NCBI GenBank assembly: GCA_016946835.1
Contig: JACVTC010000640.1
Span: forward strand, 1-13,985
Direction: 5' to 3'
DNA length: 13,985 bases
Source: Neocallimastix lanati (nom. inval.)
Lineage: Eukaryota > Neocallimastigomycota > Neocallimastigomycetes > Neocallimastigales > Neocallimastigaceae
The position numbers and the translations under genes were made by a program. Each line of letters starts with the position of its first letter. Positions within the stretch are counted from its first letter, which is position 1. The notes under the pieces were generated by a model. It saw only the letters and a program-made list of their open reading frames with translations, ran no database searches and was not told the origin of the DNA. Positions 8,261 through 13,985 of the stretch are shown here, one piece after another.

Positions 8261-9004
8261 TTAAGATACTCGACATGGATATTTACTGCTAGAACCTGAA
8301 CCATTTCCTATTTCTTGAAAGCATAAGAAAAGTGGTTTGTACATTGAAATAAAGAATTCAACACTGTCTTTTTTATCAAAGTTCCATCCATTAGTATTCC
8401 AACTGACACATAGAGAAAATTCTTTGACTGTATTATTATTAATTTGAGTGTTATAAATATTATTGGAATTATTATAATTGATTGAACTGGAATTTGAATT
8501 TGAATCTGAACTTGTACTTGAACTTATACTTGAGCTTGTACTTGAACTTGAACTTGAACTTGAACTTGAGCTTGTACTTGAACTTGTACTTGAACTTGAA
8601 CATGAATCTGTATTTGAACTAGAATTTGAATTTTGACTTGAATTTACATTTGAATTTGAAGTAGTGAATAAATTGATATTATATGATGAATTCACTTTTT
8701 CTGATAAGGCAAAATGTTTCCTTTTGAGAGAAGAAAAACTGTATTTATGATTCCTCTTGCTACAATTAATAACATTAATTGAAGCACGTTTGAAACTATT
8801 AACAATACAATTGGTAATAGATGTTATTTCTTCTTCATTACCTACTATTTTAATTTTAAAGAATGCATCATTAAAATTAGCAATACGTTTAACTGATAAA
8901 ACCTTATTATATAATTCATTCAGAGTTTTCTCTAAATGTCTTCTCATTTTGATTTCTGGCCAAGATCGAAGTCCGCGGATAAAGAGTAGTTTCGTATTCT
9001 CCAT
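8261..9004 (-). CDS. Element B N-terminal open segment: ORF1-like domain fused to start of endonuclease
   Basis: This is the intact leading part of the broken polyprotein, 247 codons from ATG at 9002-9004 to a stop at 8261. Residues ~5-90 form a compact domain (RGLRSWPEIKM, NKVLSVKRIANFNDAFFKIKI, then a helix-like EEEITSITNCIVNSF). Its pattern suggests an RNA-binding or RRM-like fold, but this is inference. Residues ~125-195 are Ser/Asn low complexity. From ~200 the endonuclease begins (FSLCVSWNTNGWNF, then CFQEIGNG with the likely metal-binding Glu). A frameshift near 8270 ends it, and the next frame continues the endonuclease. The domain also occurs in relic A, so it belongs to the family. 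Start choice: first ATG, although the frame is open ~80 nt further up. Confidence 0.7.
   Translation of the reverse strand: MENTKLLFIRGLRSWPEIKMRRHLEKTLNELYNKVLSVKRIANFNDAFFKIKIVGNEEEITSITNCIVNSFKRASINVINCSKRNHKYSFSSLKRKHFALSEKVNSSYNINLFTTSNSNVNSSQNSNSSSNTDSCSSSSTSSSTSSSSSSSSSSSTSSSISSSTSSDSNSNSSSINYNNSNNIYNTQINNNTVKEFSLCVSWNTNGWNFDKKDSVEFFISMYKPLFLCFQEIGNGSGSSSKYPCRVS
8490..8665. repeat. TTGAAC hexamer array encoding poly-Ser linker
   Basis: A degenerate tandem array of ACTTGA/ACTTGT units. On the minus strand, in frame, it reads TCA AGT/ACA AGT, giving long Ser tracts with some Thr and Asn. It joins the N-terminal domain to the endonuclease. In relic A the equivalent linker is Asn-rich and not repetitive, so the linker changes quickly while keeping its low-complexity character. 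Confidence 0.85.
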
Positions 9005-9090
9005 TGGTATACCGTGGCACCTTGAACCTCTTAGAATGAAATTCTTATTTCTTATATATTGGATTTCTATAATAGTAATAAAAAACTAAA

Positions 9091-9642
9091 AATTAATAAC
9101 TAAAAAAAAATAAAAAATAAAAGTCGGTTTTTATTATAAAGTCTTGAGTATAATGAGAATTGTAATAATTTTATATCTTTTTCGGAGTAAATAATTTCGA
9201 TAATTAGTAGTTTGTTGAATGATTGAAAAATAATTTGATTTAGCACTTTTTTCAGTATATTATTTAAATTGAATATCATAAAGTATTTAATGACTAAGAT
9301 TGAATTGATGAAATAAAATGGCACAAAATTAGTAAAGAGTTAAATAAATTACTACAAGATTTAGAGTGAATCAATCTCTTACAACGTGATACATGAAATA
9401 TATAGTTGAAATACAATTGAATACAATAGATTCTTACATGAGAATAGTAATACTACATGAAAATAGAAATACAATGAAAATGTATTACTTATTCTTGGGT
9501 GTAACTTATTTAACAATGTTCCAAAAATGCACCATTATATTCCGCAGTGAATGTTCACCAGAAAAAATTTTACAAATAACATTACCATTGCGCATAATGT
9601 TATTAATTAACACAAAAATATAAAATATTATATATTATAAAA
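9091..9642. other. Region between element B and fragment H, possible element 5' UTR
   Basis: No gene is supported. It includes an A-rich patch (9091-9120) and then AT-rich sequence. AGAGTGAATCAATCTCTTAC at 9363-9382 is a third version of the window's direct repeat, with further weak matches to about 9470. A minus-strand stretch of about 37 codons at 9500-9612 (containing CKIFSGEHSLRN and MVHFWNIV) has slightly more balanced composition and may be a coding relic. The 5' end of B and the 3' UTR of H must meet somewhere here, but I cannot place the border. Confidence 0.5.
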
Positions 9643-9859
9643 TTATAAAATTGCTTTAGAAGCAATAGCCTCTAACTTTTCCCATTCCTCGATAATAACA
9701 CCACGTCCATTATTGCGGGTAATAATTTCAGTATTAGTGTTATCAATCGAATCTGTATCTGGAGGTGAAAATCCATGCCTTATCATTTCGACGTCGACGC
9801 TCTTGGTAACGGTAGATTCAACGGAATACCATTTCATCATCAAACTAAAAGATCGACAA
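9643..9859 (-). CDS. LINE fragment H: C-terminal tail of an E-like element (partial)
   Basis: A minus-strand frame is open from the junction at 9859 to a TAA at 9643-9645, about 71 codons. An in-frame ATG exists near 9841, but the frame continues up to the junction. It contains TVTKSVDVEMIRHG, which matches NLTKSVDVVLIRHN in fragment E. The DNA around it (TGCCTTATCA, ACGTCGACGCTCTTGGT) is also shared with E. The final 40 residues diverge from E. The FLLGG motif and everything upstream were removed where the T-run of E begins. It represents the extreme C-terminus of a second, E-type LINE subfamily. Its 3' end and poly(A) tail are not recognisable. Confidence 0.68.
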
Positions 9860-10890
9860 TTTTTTTTTTTTTTTTTTTTTTTAGACAGGGAAGAGAATAC
9901 ACTTCCAAAAACTTTATTAAATTTTATTTTAAAAAATACATGTAGGTGAAAAGTACATTAGAAATTAAAAATAAAAAATTAAAAAATAAAAAATAAAAAA
10001 TAAAAAAGCTCGAAAATACTATGTATTTCGGCAAGTTGTACTATGCGGGAATTTTACCCTTCCTATCAAATAAAAAAGAAATAAAATTTAGAAGTAACAT
10101 CCTTAAAATAGATAGTGTGGTGTCCACTAAACTCTCCCCGGATTCATCATTTATTGAGCTACTAGGGCGAGAATCACCCTTCGTAGTAATAGATGATAAT
10201 CCTGTATTTTCATTATGCCTTATCAGTACGACGTCGACGCTCTTGGTTAAGTTTGATATTTTGCAATACCTATCAAATAATAGCTCAAACGAACTACTTA
10301 TGATAGGTATTGCATTTGTTAAGAATTCCGCCAAGCCCACAATTTTTGGAACAGGTGACTCAGATGAACCTTTGAAAAGTAGTTCATTTAAATGTCTCTG
10401 TTCCCCACTATCGAAATGTAGTTCATTTAAAACTAAAGTCCCACCAAGAAGGAACAAGTATATATAATGATTGATATAATCTTCAAAATCAGAAATAGAG
10501 TCATAAGAAGAAAGAGGATTAAACGCTCTAATCTTCCTAAGGAATAAAACATAGAGATCATCGATGAAATTTAAAGAATTCCATCTAAAAGATGCAAGAG
10601 CATCGCATTTAAAAATCCAATGTTCAAAAGATTGATTACCTTCACCACAACATGGGCAGGACTTTGGACAATCTTCTGAAACTCTACCCATTCTAATAGC
10701 AATAGTAGTATTGTATTTATAACCACAGCGTAAACGTATAATCCACGAAAATCCTACGTTGAATTGGGGATATTTTAAGCTAAGCATTATTATAGCTTTA
10801 TTGTTTGAGAACTTGTTACTATCGTAGTTTTGACCTTTAATACCTTGAAATCTGGAAACTGATTTCCAGTAACGTTCTATAATATCGTCA
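9860..10890 (-). mobile_element. LINE fragment E, 3' end
   Basis: A 23-nt T-run (9860-9882) is followed by a 3' UTR (9883-10040) and open coding sequence up to 10890, where the T-run of D begins. The 3' UTR shows GGAAG/CTTCC inverted arms (9889-9893, 9902-9906), TTTATT (9913-9918), AAAATACATG (9933-9942) and an AAAAAAT repeat (about 9966-10006). Outside these features its 3' UTR does not resemble those of B/D or F/G, so it is a third subfamily. The left flank is the open frame of H; the right edge is a sharp junction inside its own frame. Confidence 0.82.
10041..10890 (-). CDS. LINE ORF2-type protein, C-terminal part with CCHC zinc motif (partial)
   Basis: The frame is open for about 283 codons from the junction at 10890 to the stop at 10041; an ATG at 10785-10787 is internal. 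It starts with ERYWKSVSRFQGIKGQNYDS, matching the DFYWKRDMKINSIKAEFYD region of D. Next come YPQFNVGFSWIIRLRCGYKYN, the zinc motif CPCCGEGNQSFEHWIFKC (Cys-x2-Cys-x8-His-x4-Cys, the pattern of RT-associated zf-RVT domains), then YLFLLGG and TKSVDVVLIRH. It ends with a Ser-rich and hydrophobic extension not present in D. No stop or frameshift is visible, so this copy looks young. The RT core would lie upstream; if D inserted into E, it should be found beyond the right end of the window. Confidence 0.8.
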
Positions 10891-11147
10891 TTTTTTTTTT
10901 TTTTTTAACGGCAGCAAACTTGTTTCATCTTTATTAATTAAATATTTGATAAAATACATGTAATAAAATAATAAAAAAAAAAAAAGATAAAAAAATAAAC
11001 AAAAAATAAAACACAACACAAAATAAAAATAAAATAATGGTATAATATATTCTAGTTTCATTTAATTAATATTTGTAAGACTTCACAAGGGCATTATTAT
11101 ACTGAAGTATAATAATTAACTTTGACTTCGCAATGTTAATCATAATT

Positions 11148-13895
11148 TTAAGATACAAAATTATGATCTTCATTGGTTGCGCTAGCCCTGCTGGCCTGTC
11201 TTACTGTTTCTTCAGCATTGACGCTCTTGGTAGTAGTAGTACGATTCGATTTGAACCTATTGAATAAAGACCATTGCTGGCCAATAGCAATAGGTATAAT
11301 CGATTGGAGAAGTGCCGCAGTAACCACTAAGAACGGAGTATCAGAATAAGCACCTGATTTCATCTGGCACTTAAATAGATCCTTCCATTCCCTTGTACTG
11401 TTATTAATACTTCGACCTCCAAGAAGGAAATTAAACACTTTTTCACACACACTAGAATCAATATACACATTATTTTCAATACTATTACTAACATTACTAA
11501 AAATACTATTACTAATATTATTATTACTATTATAACTATTACTATTATTACTATTACTATTATCATTATTACTATTAACAATATCATTTGTTAGGTTGCC
11601 ACGGTAAAAAGCATTATATAAAAATAAAATTTTATCATTAACTTTACTACGAGTATGATTGAAAAAGGGACAATCAATTAACCAATGACTTATCCATTGT
11701 TTATTACTTTTACAACAGGGACAAAAATTAGGACACATTTGGTCCACTATTTTTCCAGCTTTAGCAATTCTAGCATCTAATCTATATCCGCTTCGTGCTC
11801 TCAATAGCCAATAGAAACCATATGAAAGATCAGGATAGTCATAACAAAGTTTTATAAATTTTGATGTTTCTTCGAATTTGTTTTTGTCATAAAACTCAGC
11901 TTTAATAGAATTGATTTTCATATCTCTTTTCCAATAAAAATCCTTGATTTTATTATCGTTATTACCTCTTTTCTCTAGTTTACGTTTAAGAGTTCTACTT
12001 TCTTTTGTCCATGTATATTTTCTAGATTTTGGAATATTATTAACTAAATAGGAAATAATACAATTTGAATTTTTCCATTTATCAAAACATTTGACCTGAG
12101 ACAAAGCACACTTAGCTGACAATGGAGGAATATGTAAATCTTTTGAAATAGAATATACATTAATAAATGATTTGGCTTTTTGTATACCTGCAATCCATCT
12201 TAATCCTTTATTAATTAATTTCTGAGTATTATTTGTTCTCGTTTTATTCGAACCAAGTAAAGGTGCAAAGTAAGAGACTTTACTAAGTACATAAGAGTTA
12301 ATTATAATCTTCTTAAATGGAATAGGAATTTTGGAATTTGAAAGAAATTTACTAACAGAAAAGAGAGATTTAGTTACTTTAGAGTTAAGTAATTTAATAA
12401 TAGGTTTCAACGATAAGCTTTTATCAAATGGTATACCTAAATAGGTATAACATTTAGTTATTGGAATTGGTTGACCAGCAAGATAAAAAGTAGGATCTCT
12501 TTTATTTTGAAAAAGAGGTGTGTCTGGTCGAATCACCATCGTTGCACACTTATTAATTCCAAAATTCATCATATTAAATTTAGCCCATTCATTTACCTTC
12601 TTAAGCATTTTTTTCAACTTAGTTCTTGACGGTGCGCATAGAACAATATCATCTGCAAAGAGTCCACCACAACATCTAGATTCGCCTAAAGGAATTCCAA
12701 GTTCTGAAACATCATTAAAAATGTCATTAATAAAAAGATTGAAAAGAATTGGTGATAGTGGACAACCTTGTCTAACTCCTTTCATAATATTAAAAGATTC
12801 CGAATATTGATCATCAATTTTAACACTAGCTTTGGATGTCAAATATAGATTTTTTATAAATTGATAACATTTACCTCTAATACCTAAAGCATCTAATTTA
12901 TATAAAATATTACCTATTGGAACAGAATCATATGCCTTTTTTAAATCTAGAAAAGCTAGGTAAGTTTCTTTATTATCATTTTTACGCCTTTGACAAATTT
13001 CTCGAATTGAAATAAATAAACTAACACATTCTTCTTTAGTACGAAATCCAAATTGCTCTGGCCTAATAAAATTATTTTTAAGTCCATATTCTGAAATTCT
13101 TTTGGAGACTATTTTCGAAATGAGTTTAATACCATTGTTAATCAGAGAGATACCTCGATAATTGTCACAATCAGATAGATCATCTCCTTTTTTAGGAATA
13201 GATATAATACTTGCTTCATTCCATGAGCTAGGAAATTCTCCATTCCAAATTCTTGAGTATATCTTCTGTAAACAATTTAAACCAGAAGAAGAATTATTTA
13301 CTGAATTTTCGTCATCCGGAGGAATTAAAGCTTTATAAAATTCAATAGGAATTCCATCCGGGCCTGAAGCTTTAAAATTTGGAGTAGCCAAAATTGCTTC
13401 TCTAATTTCTTCTATACTGATGTCTTGATTTATATCCCATTCATTGTGTCTCGTATACCTAAATGTTCCATTGGAAAATTTATTATACCATTCGATTAAT
13501 GCACTATTGATATCAGAATGGCTTGAAGCAAGTTTTTTATAGTGATTGTGCCATACTTCTAACTGTTCTTTAGTAGAAGTAGCTAGTTTACCATTTTTGT
13601 CCTTTACTGGAGAATTTGACATATTTTTAAATTTATCTACTTTTGCTGTTGTTTTAAGCCATTTCCAAGCTTTTTTAGGGTTATGAGATTTCATATATTC
13701 ACATCCTGTATTAATCCAATGTTGGTATTCAGTTTTCCTATAAATATTACACATATGATGAATAATATTGCACATTCTATTATATTTATCAATTAATTCT
13801 TCAAATTCATCTAAATTATGATAAGAACCTCTTCTTTTAATGGATTTATATAATTTCATTTTGAGTTTTTGCAAATTAAATATTTTCTGCGACAT
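11148..13895 (-). CDS. LINE reverse transcriptase with CCHC zinc motif and FLLGG/SVN tail
   Basis: This 915-codon frame copies element RNA into DNA at the nicked target. Residues ~1-150 are a connector. RT spans ~165-500: SGPDGIP (177-183), IPKKGD (~233), NYRGISL (245-251), FGFR (282-285), DLKKAYDSV with catalytic Asp317, GVRQGCPLSP (373-382), FADD (413-416) and YLGIPF (485-490). The zinc motif is Cys725, Cys728, His737, Cys742. An Asn/Ser linker (~770-805) precedes the tail with FLLGG (823-827) and KSVNAE (890-895). No RNase H signature is recognised. The ATG at 13893-13895 is not the natural start. Compared with B, one base is missing near 13905. Upstream of it the connector frame (NIAKELNITS) is open but shifted by one, and the local frame meets a stop near 13938. 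The protein would lack the endonuclease. Confidence 0.9.
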   Translation of the reverse strand: MSQKIFNLQKLKMKLYKSIKRRGSYHNLDEFEELIDKYNRMCNIIHHMCNIYRKTEYQHWINTGCEYMKSHNPKKAWKWLKTTAKVDKFKNMSNSPVKDKNGKLATSTKEQLEVWHNHYKKLASSHSDINSALIEWYNKFSNGTFRYTRHNEWDINQDISIEEIREAILATPNFKASGPDGIPIEFYKALIPPDDENSVNNSSSGLNCLQKIYSRIWNGEFPSSWNEASIISIPKKGDDLSDCDNYRGISLINNGIKLISKIVSKRISEYGLKNNFIRPEQFGFRTKEECVSLFISIREICQRRKNDNKETYLAFLDLKKAYDSVPIGNILYKLDALGIRGKCYQFIKNLYLTSKASVKIDDQYSESFNIMKGVRQGCPLSPILFNLFINDIFNDVSELGIPLGESRCCGGLFADDIVLCAPSRTKLKKMLKKVNEWAKFNMMNFGINKCATMVIRPDTPLFQNKRDPTFYLAGQPIPITKCYTYLGIPFDKSLSLKPIIKLLNSKVTKSLFSVSKFLSNSKIPIPFKKIIINSYVLSKVSYFAPLLGSNKTRTNNTQKLINKGLRWIAGIQKAKSFINVYSISKDLHIPPLSAKCALSQVKCFDKWKNSNCIISYLVNNIPKSRKYTWTKESRTLKRKLEKRGNNDNKIKDFYWKRDMKINSIKAEFYDKNKFEETSKFIKLCYDYPDLSYGFYWLLRARSGYRLDARIAKAGKIVDQMCPNFCPCCKSNKQWISHWLIDCPFFNHTRSKVNDKILFLYNAFYRGNLTNDIVNSNNDNSNSNNSNSYNSNNNISNSIFSNVSNSIENNVYIDSSVCEKVFNFLLGGRSINNSTREWKDLFKCQMKSGAYSDTPFLVVTAALLQSIIPIAIGQQWSLFNRFKSNRTTTTKSVNAEETVRQASRASATNEDHNFVS

Positions 13896-13985
13896 ATGAA
13901 AAAAAGATTTCGAACTTCTGAAATTGACGTGATATTAAGTTCCTTAGCAATATTGAATGAAGTTGAAATAAATTTCTTAGAAATA
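13896..13985 (-). pseudogene. Element D endonuclease-RT connector, shifted frame, cut by window end
   Basis: The minus strand reads SKKFISTSFNIAKELNITSIS in one frame from the window edge, matching the same part of B (SKKFVSTSFNIAKELNITSIS). At about 13905 D has GATTTCG where B has GATTTTCT, one base shorter. The connector therefore runs into the wrong frame and stops within about 20 codons. Unless this is a sequencing or assembly error in a T-run, D cannot make the full polyprotein. Confidence 0.75.

Larger units (their letters stand above)
4733..9004 (-). pseudogene. Element B polyprotein: N-terminal domain, APE endonuclease, RT, zinc motif, C-terminal tail (broken)
   Basis: This was one frame of roughly 1,420 codons. 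Order: an N-terminal domain (from 9004); a Ser-rich linker; an endonuclease with SWNTNGWN, CFQEIG, GDFN, DIDHAIVND and SDHKP; RT with SGPDGIP, DLKKAYDSV and GVRQGCPLSP; a CCHC zinc motif; an Asn/Ser linker; and the FLLGG and KSVNAE tail. Lesions compared with D or between its own parts are frameshifts near 8270, 7920, 7080 (8-nt insertion), 6285 (one base lost inside FADD), 6212 and 6022. There are stops near 7312 (Gly to TGA), 7098, 5609 and 5298 (Trp codons to stops). In the FGFR motif, Gly is replaced by Arg. A long undamaged stretch covers most RT motifs (about 7075-6290). It cannot encode an active RT. Confidence 0.88.
4297..9090 (-). mobile_element. LINE element B, near full length, decayed
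   Basis: This is a non-LTR retrotransposon on the minus strand. Its 3' end is marked by a 14-nt T-run (4297-4310), followed by a 3' UTR (4311-4732) and coding sequence from 9004 down to the stop at 4733. The 3' UTR and RT half match element D almost base for base; by eye most 60-base lines differ at a few positions. The 5' limit is uncertain. The reading frame upstream of the start ATG is open back to a stop near 9087, and sequence to about 9480 may be 5' UTR. I found no target-site duplication. The 3' UTR carries a large (TAAAA)n expansion absent from D. Confidence 0.85.
10891..13985 (-). mobile_element. LINE element D, 3' three kilobases, continues past window end
   Basis: A 16-nt T-run (10891-10906) is followed by a 3' UTR (10907-11147) nearly identical to that of B minus its microsatellite. 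Then come the RT open reading frame and the start of the endonuclease-RT connector, running off the window. The 3' module is present: TTTATT at 10930-10935 and AAAATACATG at 10951-10960. D sits directly against the open frame of E, which suggests insertion into E by target-primed reverse transcription. It is the best-preserved copy here and the reference for reading B. Confidence 0.88.

Noticed and set aside
4733-9004. Repeat-induced point mutation as the cause of stops in B
   Set aside because: The stop changes are of mixed type and context, and indels are as frequent. There is no consistent CpA-to-TpA bias that I can see by eye.
9005-9642. Target-site duplication marking the 5' end of element B
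   Set aside because: No copy of the left-flank TTTGTCCA was found in this stretch, so the 5' border is left open.
10021-10467. Plus-strand 148-codon ORF
   Set aside because: Antisense shadow of the undamaged minus-strand LINE frame, which carries the zinc and FLLGG motifs.
12520-12810. Plus-strand 96-codon ORF, and similar ones at 6072-6281, 8055-8264 and 8757-9089
   Set aside because: Antisense to conserved LINE coding sequence, without independent protein signals.

Overview
This is a very AT-rich window with long A/T homopolymers and A/T-rich microsatellites. It shows no bacterial gene layout, no Shine-Dalgarno sites and no recognisable host gene. It looks like repeat-dense, intergenic eukaryotic nuclear DNA. 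The base composition, and proteins with Asn/Ser-rich linkers, would fit an AT-rich early-diverging fungus or a protist, but nothing here fixes the taxon.

Almost everything recognisable is non-LTR (LINE-type) retrotransposon. The elements carry an APE-type endonuclease, a reverse transcriptase (RT) with FADD active site, a CCHC zinc motif and a C-terminal module with FLLGG and SVN/SVD signatures. All the better-preserved copies lie on the minus strand, so poly(A) tails appear as T-runs on their left side. From left to right: (1) 1-3390 is old relic territory. It holds a T-run, an unrecognised coding relic (475-790), a plus-strand RT fragment (910-1145), a C-terminal tail relic (1195-1335), a diverged ~330-bp direct repeat (1345-1705 and 2765-3110) and an N-terminal domain/endonuclease relic between the repeats (1715-2645). 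(2) F (3395-4147) and G (4148-4296) are two 3' fragments of one subfamily. (3) B (4297 to ~9090) is a near-complete copy broken by several frameshifts and stops. (4) H (~9643-9859) and E (9860-10890) are 3' fragments of a second subfamily. (5) D (10891 to window end) is a close sister of B. It has an intact 915-codon RT frame and a one-base frameshift just upstream.

Three observations stand out. First, the minus-strand copies form a head-to-tail chain. Each T-run abuts the preceding copy directly, and in F, H and E it interrupts a still-open reading frame. Second, four of these junctions share a TYGWCNA-like sequence on the plus strand immediately, or within 3 nt, before the T-run. That is a candidate endonuclease target. 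Third, five 3' ends from three subfamilies, with otherwise different 3' UTRs, keep one fixed module: CATGTATTTT, 14-15 nt, AATAAA, 23-30 nt containing a small inverted repeat, then poly(A). This is a candidate signal for 3'-end formation or RT template recognition.

Comparing B with D shows how copies decay: B has lost the frame exactly at the FADD active site, while D keeps it. No tRNA, rRNA, CRISPR array or host protein gene was found.
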